DNA of 34,409 nt. It comes from Terriglobia bacterium (lineage in GTDB: Bacteria; Acidobacteriota; Terriglobia; Terriglobales; Acidobacteriaceae). Location of the stretch: contig JAIQFM010000027.1 of NCBI GenBank assembly GCA_020073285.1, forward strand, positions 1 to 34,409, written 5' to 3'. How positions within the stretch are numbered: the first letter of the stretch is position 1; every line of letters starts with the position of its first letter. Shown here piece after piece: positions 16,866 to 24,100 of this stretch. Both the position numbers and the translations under genes were made by a program. The notes below the pieces were generated by a model. The model searched no databases, was not told the origin of the DNA, and saw nothing but the letters and a program-made list of their open reading frames with translations.

Positions 16866-17714
16866 ATGGCCGAGCCCAGTGAAATTGCGGTCGATGACGG
16901 TCTCCCCTGCGCTGAGGTCGGTGCATGGGCAGAATTGAAATACCGCTTGTTTGTCCTATATGCCTCACTTTTTTCGAAAGGCATGAAGTACAAATGGGAC
17001 GAGCGGGTCTACATTGATTTGTATGCAGGTGCGGGGTTCAGCCGAGTCAGGGGAACCACTAAAATAATTGCTGGTTCCCCCATCTTGGCGCTCACAGTCG
17101 ACGATCCCTTCGACAAATACATTTTTTGTGAGCAAGACCCCCAATTGCTCAGTGCTCTACGAGAGCGCACGGCGCGAATTGCACCGGCTTCGAATGTTGC
17201 CTACATACCTGGAGACTGCAACAGCAGAATCGACGATATCCTTGCGCAAATTCCCCCGGCATCCCGCGAACACACAGTACTTGGATTGTGCTTTGTGGAC
17301 CCATTTGGTATCGGAATTAAGTTCGACACTCTTCGACGCCTTTCAACCCGCTATCTCGATTTCCTCTGTTTGCTCGCAGTGTACATGGACGCGAATCGCA
17401 ACTATGCGCGCTACCTCAGCGAAGACTCCCGCAAAGTTGATGAGTTTCTCGGGTCGGCTGATTGGCGGCAAAAGTGGACTTCGGTGCAAGCGCAAGGTGC
17501 TTACTTTCCGAAATTTCTGGCGGAAGAATTCGCGGCCAGCATGAAGTCGCTCGAGTACATACCGCCACCGCTGTACACGATGAAAGAAGTGCGTTCGGAT
17601 GAAAAGAATTTACGGTTGTATTATTTGGCGCTGTTCTCCCGAGATGAAAGAGCCTATGAATTCTGGACTCAGGTGTTGAAATACGGTACCGATCAGCGCT
17701 CGTTGGAGTTTTGA
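16866..17714 (+). CDS. tcmP: three-Cys-motif partner protein (TcmP)
   Basis: The ~282-aa protein is recognisable as TcmP, a family named for its constant pairing with the three-Cys-motif/Gp37-like gene that follows here. It shows the N-terminal DDGLPCAEVGAWAELKYRLF, a methyltransferase-like YIDLYAGAG near 49, a conserved FCEQDP (an acidic ribose-binding position by analogy), and LCFVDPFGIGIKF near 138 (DPF in place of a DPPY-type motif). Function is not established; a nucleic-acid or small-molecule modification role is plausible. Codon usage is visibly richer in A/T than its neighbours, pointing to acquisition. Start codons at 16854 and 16866 are both possible; I take 16866 for spacing to GGGAT. 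A long frame to 16806 is less likely. Confidence 0.85.
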   Translation: MAEPSEIAVDDGLPCAEVGAWAELKYRLFVLYASLFSKGMKYKWDERVYIDLYAGAGFSRVRGTTKIIAGSPILALTVDDPFDKYIFCEQDPQLLSALRERTARIAPASNVAYIPGDCNSRIDDILAQIPPASREHTVLGLCFVDPFGIGIKFDTLRRLSTRYLDFLCLLAVYMDANRNYARYLSEDSRKVDEFLGSADWRQKWTSVQAQGAYFPKFLAEEFAASMKSLEYIPPPLYTMKEVRSDEKNLRLYYLALFSRDERAYEFWTQVLKYGTDQRSLEF

Positions 17715-17723
17715 GGAGGTCTG

Positions 17724-18518
17724 TTGGGTGCAGAGACCAAGATCGAATGGACTGACGCCACCTGGAATCCCGTTCGCGGCTGCACCAAGATCAGCCCCGG
17801 GTGTAAGCATTGCTACGCGGAGACTTTTGCCGAGCGCTTCCGCGGTGTGAAGGGGCACCCCTACGAACAGGGCTTCGACCTGCGCCTTGTGCCGGAGAAG
17901 TTAAGCGAACCCTTGCGCTGGCGCTCCCCCAAGATGGTCTTCGTTAATTCCATGAGTGACCTGTTCCACAGCGGTGTGCCCGATGACTACATTGCGGCTG
18001 TCGCGCGCGTCATGCTTGCCGCGAGGTGGCATACCTTTCAAGTGTTGACCAAACGTGCCGAGAGGATGCAAGCGCTTTTGTCCACCAAACTGAAAGCTGC
18101 AGCCGAAGCACCCAACATCTGGTGGGGCGTCAGCGTCGAAAACAAGGAGCACGGCCTGCTCCGAGTTTCGCATCTCCAGAACGCCCCAGCAGCCGTGCGC
18201 TTCCTCTCCATCGAGCCTCTGTTGGAAGACATAGGAAATGTCGATCTCTCCGGAATTGCGTGGGTCATTGTCGGCGGCGAAAGTGGGCCCGGTGCGCGAA
18301 AAATGGAGCGCAACTGGGTAATCTCAATCCGCAATCGATGCCAGCGTGCAGGAGTTCCGTTCTTTTTCAAGCAATGGGGTGGAGTACGCAAGGGGTTAGC
18401 TGGCCGTCGATTGGACGGCAGAACTTATGACGAATACCCGGAAAGACCCCACAGTCCACTCTTGAGTGAGCGCGAGCGGGCCGACATCGCCACTCAGATG
18501 CAACTCACACTTGTATAG
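17724..18518 (+). CDS. DUF5131 / phage Gp37-Gp68-like three-Cys-motif protein
   Basis: The 264-aa protein starts ETKIEWTDATWNPVRGC and carries the family's cysteine cluster C20-x6-C27-x2-C30 (GCTKISPGCKHCYAE), likely an iron-sulphur or radical-SAM-like site. Other typical stretches are MVFVNSMSDLFH near 71, FQVLTKRAERM near 100, WWGVSVEN, RFLSIEPLLEDIG, and WVIVGGESGPGAR near 174. Homologues occur in phages and mobile islands. The activity is unproven. It begins with TTG after GAGGAGGT and starts 9 bases past the tcmP stop, so the two are an operon. A probable terminator follows at 18593. Confidence 0.88.
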   Translation: MGAETKIEWTDATWNPVRGCTKISPGCKHCYAETFAERFRGVKGHPYEQGFDLRLVPEKLSEPLRWRSPKMVFVNSMSDLFHSGVPDDYIAAVARVMLAARWHTFQVLTKRAERMQALLSTKLKAAAEAPNIWWGVSVENKEHGLLRVSHLQNAPAAVRFLSIEPLLEDIGNVDLSGIAWVIVGGESGPGARKMERNWVISIRNRCQRAGVPFFFKQWGGVRKGLAGRRLDGRTYDEYPERPHSPLLSERERADIATQMQLTLV

Positions 18519-18592
18519 GTCATGCGTACGCGAATTCAGTTGCCAATCGATCTCACTTGAGCTACATTGCTCCTGCAAAATTCGTGCGCAAC

Positions 18593-18634
18593 GAGCCGCA
18601 GCGACCTCCGTCCCTGCGGCTCAAACGCTTTTTT
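18593..18634 (+). terminator. probable terminator after the three-Cys-motif gene
   Basis: GAGCCGCAG (18593-18601) pairs perfectly with CTGCGGCTC (18614-18622) around a 12-base loop, followed six bases later by six T's (18629-18634). Confidence 0.65.
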
Positions 18635-18640
18635 GGCCCC

Positions 18641-18671
18641 CAGTTACTGGCCGGTTATTGGCCGGTAACTG
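18641..18671. repeat. 12-bp inverted repeat upstream of gatB
   Basis: CAGTTACTGGCC (18641-18652) and GGCCGGTAACTG (18660-18671), one mismatch, 7-base loop. It lies at the downstream edge of the TcmP cassette, about 95 bases before the gatB start. It could be an operator or a recombination-site remnant. No further feature is seen in 18672-18766. Confidence 0.5.
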
Positions 18672-18766
18672 AGGCCTAAGTTGTTGATTCCCCGTTCAGA
18701 CAGGGGGAGGGGGGTCTGCAACATCGGTTCAGGCTTCAATAACGAGGTTGTAAACTAGCAGTCTCC

Positions 18767-20242
18767 ATGGCCACCTCCCAGGACACACGCGCTGCCGTTC
18801 GCGCCCACTACGAGCCCGTCATCGGCCTGGAGGTTCACGTCCACCTCCTGACCGCCAGCAAGATCTTCTGCTCCTGCTCCACCCGCTTCGGCGACCCGCC
18901 CAACGCCAACGTCTGTCCCGTCTGTCTCGGCTTGCCCGGCGCCTTGCCGGTGTTGAACCAACAAGCGGTGCAATTCGCCACCCTCGCCGCCATGGCGCTG
19001 AACTGCCGCATCAATGAGCGCTCGATCTTCGCGCGCAAGAACTATTTCTATCCCGACCTGCCCAAGGGCTACCAGGTTTCGCAGTACGACAAGCCGCTCG
19101 CCGAGTTCGGCTGGATCGAAGTCCCCGCTACTGGCGGCGGCGCGAAGAAAATCGGCATCACCCGCGTGCATCTCGAAGAAGACGCGGGCAAGAGCCTGCA
19201 CGAGGGCTTCCCGGACTCCTACGACCACACTTATCTCGACCTGAACCGCTGCGGCGTGCCCCTCATCGAGATTGTCAGCGAGCCCGACCTCCGCTCGCCC
19301 GAGGAAGCGTACGAGTACCTCACCCGCCTGAAGGAAATCATCCTCTACACCGGCGTTAGCGACTGCAATATGGAAGAAGGCTCGCTGCGCTGCGATGCCA
19401 ACATCAGCGTGCGTCCCGCCGGCCAAAGGGAATTCGGCACCAAGACTGAAATCAAGAACGTCAATTCCTTCCGCTTCATCCGCCAGGCGCTGGAGTACGA
19501 GATCGAGCGCCACATCACCGTGATCGAGTCCGGCGGACGCATCGTGCAGGAGACCCGCCTCTTCAATTCGAACGAAGGCAAAACCTACGGCATGCGTTCC
19601 AAGGAAGAGGCGCACGATTACCGTTATTTTCCCGAGCCCGACCTGCTGCCGCTGGTGGTGGACGCCGCGTGGCAACGGCAGATTCGCGCCCTGCTGCCCG
19701 AATTGCCCGCGGCCCGCCGCGCCCGCATGATGCGCGAGTATTCACTCACCGAGGACGACGTCTACACCCTCACTCGGACTCAGGGCATGGCCGACCAGTT
19801 CGAGGAAGCCGCGCGCGCCGCCAAGAATCCCAAGCGCGTCGCCAACCTGGTGATCGGCGATCTGCTCGGCCGCCTCAAGGCGCAGGGGCTGGAAATCGAG
19901 CAGTCGCCGATTTCCATGAAGGGCGTCGCCATGTCCGCCGACCTGGTGGAATCCGGCGCCATCTCTGGAAAAATTCTCAAAGACCTCTACGACAAGGCTT
20001 TCGAGCGCAAAGAGGATTTCCCGGCCATCTACGAAAAGGAAAAACCGCGGCAGATCACCGACACCGCCGCCATCGAAAAAATGATTGACGAGGTAATCGC
20101 CGCCAACCCGAAACAGGTCGAGCAGTATCGCGCCGGAAAAACCACGATGAAGGGATTCTTTGTCGGCCAGGTGATGAAGGCGTCCAAGGGCCAAGCCAAT
20201 CCCGCGCTAGTGAACGAGCTATTGGACAAGAAGCTGAGCTAG
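18767..20242 (+). CDS. gatB: aspartyl/glutamyl-tRNA(Asn/Gln) amidotransferase subunit B
   Basis: Kinase/transamidase subunit of GatCAB, which converts Glu-tRNA(Gln) and Asp-tRNA(Asn) to the amide forms. The 491-aa protein shows the family's N-terminal YEPVIGLEVHVHL, the zinc-type cysteines CSCSTRFGDPPNANVCPVCLG near 44-65, LDLNRCGVPLIEIVSEPD near 157, EGSLRCDANISVRP near 203, and EIKNVNSFRFIRQALEYE near 228. The C-terminal YqeY-like tail (residues ~360-491, NPKQVEQYRAGKTTMKGFFVGQVMK) binds tRNA. gatA and gatC are not in the window. Length is typical. Confidence 0.97.
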   Translation: MATSQDTRAAVRAHYEPVIGLEVHVHLLTASKIFCSCSTRFGDPPNANVCPVCLGLPGALPVLNQQAVQFATLAAMALNCRINERSIFARKNYFYPDLPKGYQVSQYDKPLAEFGWIEVPATGGGAKKIGITRVHLEEDAGKSLHEGFPDSYDHTYLDLNRCGVPLIEIVSEPDLRSPEEAYEYLTRLKEIILYTGVSDCNMEEGSLRCDANISVRPAGQREFGTKTEIKNVNSFRFIRQALEYEIERHITVIESGGRIVQETRLFNSNEGKTYGMRSKEEAHDYRYFPEPDLLPLVVDAAWQRQIRALLPELPAARRARMMREYSLTEDDVYTLTRTQGMADQFEEAARAAKNPKRVANLVIGDLLGRLKAQGLEIEQSPISMKGVAMSADLVESGAISGKILKDLYDKAFERKEDFPAIYEKEKPRQITDTAAIEKMIDEVIAANPKQVEQYRAGKTTMKGFFVGQVMKASKGQANPALVNELLDKKLS

Positions 20243-20259
20243 ACCAAAGAATGAAGAAT

Positions 20260-20320
20260 TAAGAAGTCAGAATAAAGAATGACCGACAGATTACAGCAGG
20301 TTCTTCATTCTGACTTCTTA
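20260..20320. terminator. bidirectional terminator-like inverted repeat between gatB and the MBL gene
   Basis: TAAGAAGTCAGAAT (20260-20273) and its exact reverse complement (20307-20320), separated by 33 bases, between two convergent genes. The arms belong to the AAGTCAGAAGTAAGAAGT repeat family found also near 24040 and 32430. There is no T-run of the classical kind, so function as a terminator is inferred from position. Confidence 0.55.
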
Positions 20321-20334
20321 CTTCCGACTTTCCC

Positions 20335-21249
20335 CTAATTGTGCTTGATAAACTCGCCCGTCTTGTTGCCCTTCAAATCGTTGTACAGCGTCTCGATAAA
20401 CTTGTCGGTGGTGATGAACTTTCCCGGACCGCCCCAACTCTCGTATCCCGCGAGCACCTTCTCCTGCTTCAGTTGCTCCACGGTCTTGCCCTGTTTGATG
20501 CCGTTTTCCACGCGCGCCATCGAATCCTCCAGCATGGCGACGAACGGCTTCATATCGGCCACCGTCGACAGTGCCCCGTGTCCGGGAATGATCTTCGCGT
20601 CCGCGGGAACGGTCGCCATCACCTTCTCGCACGCCGCAATCATGCCGCGCACGCTGCCGCCGCTTTCCAGGTCAATGAACGGAAATCCATACGTCACGAA
20701 GTCGTCGCCCATATGCACAACGTTGGATTGCGGAAAGAAGATCACCGCGTCGCCGTCGGTGTGTCCATGCGGAAAGTGGATGGCGCGGATGTCCTCGCCG
20801 TTCAGGTGCACGGTGGCGCGGTCGTTGAAGGTAATGATCGGCAGCGCCTCTTTGGGCGCCGGCGGAATCTTCATCCCCGCCGCTTCGCCGCCCGTCTTCA
20901 GGCGCTCGCGCACGTTCTCCTGCGCGATGATCGGCCCCTGCTTCTGGAAGTACGCATTGCCGCCGGTGTGGTCGAAGTGCCAGTGCGTGTTGATGACGAA
21001 GCGCACCGGCTTGTCGGTAATCCCCTTGAGCGCGGCCTGGATCTTCTCCGCCAGCGGCGCGAACTGATCGTCCACCACCACAATGCCGTCCTCGCCGACC
21101 GAGACGCCGATGTTCCCGCCCGCGCCTTCCAGCATGTACACCGTTCCGGCAACTTTGGTGACCTTGATCTGGACCTTGCTGAAATCCCGCTCCTGCGCCG
21201 CGGCGGCCAATGAGAACAACAGCAGAACGGCCACGAAGAGTTTGCGCAT
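20335..21249 (-). CDS. secreted metallo-beta-lactamase-fold hydrolase
   Basis: The 304-aa protein has a signal peptide (MRKLFVAVLLLFSLAAAAQ), so it acts in the periplasm or outside. Metal-binding motifs are H89-W-H91-F-D93-H94, a histidine in PHGHTDGDAV near 159, the bridging aspartate in GDDFV, and PGHG near 222. This is the class of MBL-fold enzymes often called cyclase/hydrolase or quinohemoprotein-linked proteins; many are not beta-lactamases and the substrate cannot be read. The start is convincing from the signal peptide. It converges with gatB. Confidence 0.9.
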   Translation of the reverse strand: MRKLFVAVLLLFSLAAAAQERDFSKVQIKVTKVAGTVYMLEGAGGNIGVSVGEDGIVVVDDQFAPLAEKIQAALKGITDKPVRFVINTHWHFDHTGGNAYFQKQGPIIAQENVRERLKTGGEAAGMKIPPAPKEALPIITFNDRATVHLNGEDIRAIHFPHGHTDGDAVIFFPQSNVVHMGDDFVTYGFPFIDLESGGSVRGMIAACEKVMATVPADAKIIPGHGALSTVADMKPFVAMLEDSMARVENGIKQGKTVEQLKQEKVLAGYESWGGPGKFITTDKFIETLYNDLKGNKTGEFIKHN

Positions 21250-21351
21250 CGATGCTCCTCACCTTGCAAAGGTGTCGAGCATTGTACACGCGCGCTCCGC
21301 GATTTGGTCAGCGCTCGCGGAGCCGCCCCCTGACCACCGACCACTGCGTTG

Positions 21352-22734
21352 TTACCGCTCCAGCTCGGAGGAGTTGTAGAGCTGCGTCAACGTGTCCGGC
21401 GTGGCGCGGTAGAGCACGAAGCTCCGCCCAACGTCGGAGATTTCGCGGAACAGCAATTCGCCGCGGCCATTGCCGTCGGCGTCCACCGCGTCAATCAGCT
21501 CCGCCCGCGGATACGCGTCGAGATGCTTGCTGTCCGTCGCCCAGACTTTCAGTTTGCGCAACTCTCCGTTGTAGTCCTGTCGGGCCGCCAGCGTGATCCA
21601 AAACGTCACGCCGTCCGCGCTGGGTGCGGCAGGTGCGGGCGCGGAAGGCTTCGTCTTTCCGGTCCTTGCGCCCGCGCGACGCACCGGCGCAGCCGGCGCT
21701 TCCACCGCGCTCGCCATCAGCACCAACTGCGGTTCGTTGCGGGTGGTGAGATCGAAGGCGCGCACCTGCGCGTCCTGCAATTTTCCCGGATGCAAACCGC
21801 CATGCGTGCGCGCCCAGTCTTCCAGCGCTGCGCCAGCCATCTGGAGCATGGCGGCCTTCAGCTTTTCCTGGTCTTCGGTTTTCCACGGCAAGGCAAAGCT
21901 GCGCGGCTCGGGACCATCGGCATCGGAGATCGCCGCCAGCACTCGCCCCGGCGCCGCCGTCTTCTTTGCCGGCGAACTTGGGCCTGCTCCCACTGCCGGC
22001 GCTTTGGGTGCTGCCTTGGCGTCGACCGCACCGGGAAGATTCTCCGCCTGCTCCGCCGTCGGACGCCCACGGCGCAGCGCCGGATGATCCGTATCCTCCG
22101 GCTGCGGCGCAGTACTCGCGGGAGAAGGCGCAGTTTGGGCCGACGATGCCGGCGCGCTCGGCTTTGTGTCCGGTGTCGGCGTTTGCGCCGGCGGCTTCCT
22201 CAGCACCGGCGGCTCGTCGCCTTCGCTCGGCTGCGGCTCTGACTTCGGCTCCGGCGCGCTCTGGGGCGCGTTGTCGGGAGCGGAGCGCCGCCCTCCGCGC
22301 CGCAATTTCGGCGGGCCTTCGCGGGCGGACTTCGGCGCTTCGCGCGGTTTGCGCGCGGCGGCAAGCTGCTCGTTGGTCTGGAAACGCGCGTCCGCCAGCC
22401 ACGCCCCGTTGTTCGCCTGGCGCGCATCGGTCAGGGTCGCCATCCCGATGGATTCGCCGCTCTGCTCGACCTCGTACACATTTCCCGGCTCCAGCGCCAT
22501 CGGCACCGGATCGGCTTTGTAGATGGACGCGTCATAGAAGCGGCCGTCCACCAGGATCGCCACCGGAATCACGCGCGGGCTGCCGCCGCTCGCGGGCCAT
22601 TCCACCAGCGCCAGCGCGCGCGGGCCCTTGCTCTTGCGCGAGCTGCGCTGAGCCGCCACGCCGACCACCAGTGCCAGGCACAGCGCCACCACCAGCCCGC
22701 GGTGTAAGATGTCTTTCCGCCGGAGAACTTGCAT
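21352..22734 (-). CDS. secreted Pro/Ala-rich protein of unknown function
   Basis: A 460-aa product with an N-terminal export signal (LVVALCLALVVGVAAQ, residues ~13-29). A small folded part at ~35-105 (PVAILVDGRFYDASIYKADPVPM) is followed by a long low-complexity, proline/alanine/charge-rich linker at ~110-250. The C-terminal part at ~260-460 is more ordered (WARTHGGLHPGKLQDAQVRAFDL, DAVDADGNGRGELLFREI, the last resembling an FG-GAP or calcium-loop repeat). I recognise no characterised family; similar proteins in Acidobacteria are annotated hypothetical. The start codon CAT/ATG at 22734-22732 overlaps the ATG of the divergent peroxiredoxin gene within GCATGC. An in-frame GTG at 22791 is an alternative but would overlap that gene further. 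No Shine-Dalgarno is visible for either start. Confidence 0.75.
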   Translation of the reverse strand: MQVLRRKDILHRGLVVALCLALVVGVAAQRSSRKSKGPRALALVEWPASGGSPRVIPVAILVDGRFYDASIYKADPVPMALEPGNVYEVEQSGESIGMATLTDARQANNGAWLADARFQTNEQLAAARKPREAPKSAREGPPKLRRGGRRSAPDNAPQSAPEPKSEPQPSEGDEPPVLRKPPAQTPTPDTKPSAPASSAQTAPSPASTAPQPEDTDHPALRRGRPTAEQAENLPGAVDAKAAPKAPAVGAGPSSPAKKTAAPGRVLAAISDADGPEPRSFALPWKTEDQEKLKAAMLQMAGAALEDWARTHGGLHPGKLQDAQVRAFDLTTRNEPQLVLMASAVEAPAAPVRRAGARTGKTKPSAPAPAAPSADGVTFWITLAARQDYNGELRKLKVWATDSKHLDAYPRAELIDAVDADGNGRGELLFREISDVGRSFVLYRATPDTLTQLYNSSELER

Positions 22735-23206
22735 GCAGCTTAATGATAAAGCCCCCGACTTCACTTTGCCCGACCAGGACGAAAAGACCACCTCGCTGAA
22801 GGACTTCCGCGGGAAAACCGTCGTCCTCTATTTCTTTCCCAAGGCGAACACGCCTGGCTGAAACGTAGAAGCGTCCGAGTTTCGTGACGAATACGCCAAG
22901 TTCCAAAAAGCCGACGCTGAGGTCGTGGCCGCCTCGCCCGACTCGCCGCGCGCGCTGAAAAAATTCCAACAGCAGTTCAACCTGCCGTTCACCCTGCTCT
23001 CCGATTCGGATAAGAAACTCGCCCAGGCCTACGGCGTGCTGAAAGAGAAAAACATGTACGGCAAGAAGGTGATGGGCATCGAGCGCAGCACATTCGTGAT
23101 CGGCCCAGAAGGCAAGCTCCTGCACGAGTTCCGCGGAGTCAAGGCTGCAGGCCACGCGGCCGAGGTGCTGGCCGCCTTGAAGGGGTCCGCCGCTGATGAA
23201 CGCTGA
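22733..23206 (+). CDS. bcp: Bcp-type peroxiredoxin, probable selenoprotein with in-frame TGA (Sec43)
   Basis: Thiol (selenol) peroxidase of the BCP/PrxQ family that reduces hydroperoxides. Read through an in-frame TGA at 22859-22861, the 157-residue product is a full Bcp: MQLNDKAPDFTLPDQ, KTVVLYFFPKANTPG-U-NVEASEFRDEY, then FTLLSDSDKKLAQAYGV, KVMGIERSTFVIGPEGKLLHEFRGV. In normal Bcp the residue after TPG is the peroxidatic cysteine; here it is TGA. The resolving position five residues on is Ser48, and the protein has no cysteine at all, so resolution must use an outside thiol. A SECIS-like hairpin follows the TGA (22872-22889). The GGAG ribosome site 7 bases before ATG is good. Automated calling would start only at a later ATG and lose the active site. 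A pseudogene or sequencing error is the alternative; precise placement of the TGA argues against it. Confidence 0.85.
22859..22889 (+). promoter_or_regulatory. TGA selenocysteine codon and SECIS-like hairpin in the peroxiredoxin gene
   Basis: TGA at 22859-22861. The hairpin at 22872-22889 has a lower stem CGTC with GACG, one unpaired T (22885), an upper stem CGA with TCG, and loop GTT. The loop begins 18 bases after the TGA, and its first base is G followed by T. Bacterial SECIS elements that bind SelB have a short stem, a bulged base and a G/U apical loop about 16-37 bases after the codon, as in E. coli fdhF. In fdhF the bulge is on the other arm, so the match is in outline, not in detail. 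Confidence 0.65.
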
Positions 23207-23383
23207 TTAACTCAGATGAACGCTGATCGTGATCGACAAGTATTGAATTGTCATTCCGAGCGGAGCGAGGAATCTGCTGTTGGAGAGAGACGCAAGAAAG
23301 ATTCCTCCTCCTTCCGTTTCGCTCAGGGTCGAAAGGACAAGTATTAGAGATCTGCGTTTATCGGCGTTTATCTGCGGCTGAAA
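23190..23383. repeat. composite intergenic repeat between bcp and the glycosylase gene
   Basis: It begins with two copies of GATGAACGCTGAT (starting near 23195 and 23217; the first copy encodes the last codons and stop of bcp). It continues with GTCATTCCGAGCG...CGAGGAATCTGC (from 23250) and ends with ATCTGCGTTTATCGGCG, whose reverse complement resembles the starting units. So it is an inverted-arm element. Related copies of the central part occur near 13105 and 30347. There is no separate gene in this gap. Confidence 0.65.
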
Positions 23384-23386
23384 ATC

Positions 23387-24046
23387 ATGCGCGATCCGGG
23401 ATTCGACATCACGTGCGCTCGACCCCTGTCGCATCGTTTCTACGACCGCGACCCGCGCCGCGTCGCGCGCGAGCTTCTGGGCAAAGTCCTGGTCCGCAAG
23501 CATGGTCGCAAGCTGCTCGCAGGCCGCATCGTGGAAGTCGAAGCCTACATGGGCGCGAACGACCCCGCTGCGCACGCCGCCGCCGGCCCCACCGCGCGCA
23601 ATCTTGTGTTGTTCGGCCCGCCGGGATTCGCTTACGTGTATTTCATCTACGGCAACCACTATTGCCTGAATGTCTCCTGTATGTCGGAGGGCAAGGCGGG
23701 ATGCGTGTTGTTCCGCGCACTGGAGCCGGTCGCGGGATTAGCTCAGATGTTTGTAGCGCGCGGGCTTTCCATGCCGGAACGTGAGCCGCGTCTAACGGAC
23801 TTACGGCTGTTGACCACCGGTCCCGGTCGGCTGACGCAGGCGCTGGGCATCACGCGCGCGCGCGACAACGGCAAGGACCTGACCACGTTTTCCGACCTCA
23901 CCATCCTGGACGATAGCTGTTGCGCAGGCCGCGTCGTGACCACGCCGCGCACCGGAATCACCAAGGCGGCGGACGCCAAGTTGCGCTACGTAATCGCCGG
24001 CAATCCATTTGTGTCGGGGAAGTCAGAAGGAAGAAGTCAGAAGTAA
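23387..24046 (+). CDS. DNA-3-methyladenine glycosylase (AAG/MPG family)
   Basis: Base-excision repair enzyme that removes alkylated purines such as 3-methyladenine. The 219-aa product has the AAG fold signatures ARELLGKVLVRK near residue 27, AGRIVEVEAYMG near 45 with the catalytic glutamate, DPAAHAAAGPTARN near 58, GFAYVYFIYGNHYCLNVSC near 84, and the C-terminal TGPGRLTQALGI. The ATG at 23387 has no obvious ribosome site. The last residues (GKSEGRSQK) are encoded by a dispersed AAGTCAGAAG repeat, and the natural C-terminus is likely to have ended earlier. Confidence 0.93.
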   Translation: MRDPGFDITCARPLSHRFYDRDPRRVARELLGKVLVRKHGRKLLAGRIVEVEAYMGANDPAAHAAAGPTARNLVLFGPPGFAYVYFIYGNHYCLNVSCMSEGKAGCVLFRALEPVAGLAQMFVARGLSMPEREPRLTDLRLLTTGPGRLTQALGITRARDNGKDLTTFSDLTILDDSCCAGRVVTTPRTGITKAADAKLRYVIAGNPFVSGKSEGRSQK

Positions 24047-24100
24047 GAAGTGAAAACCGGTACCTCCAGGGTTCGGGTATTTACTTGTGACTTCTGACTT
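24034..24100. terminator. inverted repeat spanning the convergent ends of the glycosylase and panC genes
   Basis: AAGTCAGAAGTAAGAAGT (24034-24051) and ACTTGTGACTTCTGACTT (24083-24100) pair along 15 of 18 positions, with a 31-base loop. The stop codon of the glycosylase gene lies in the left arm, and that of panC starts at the end of the right arm. It probably ends transcription from both sides; that is inferred from geometry. Confidence 0.5.

Noticed and set aside
22925-23206. Peroxiredoxin as a 93-residue protein starting at the ATG/GTG after the TGA
   Set aside because: The family's N-terminal half and catalytic loop are encoded upstream in the same frame, so this is the result of stopping at TGA, not a real start.
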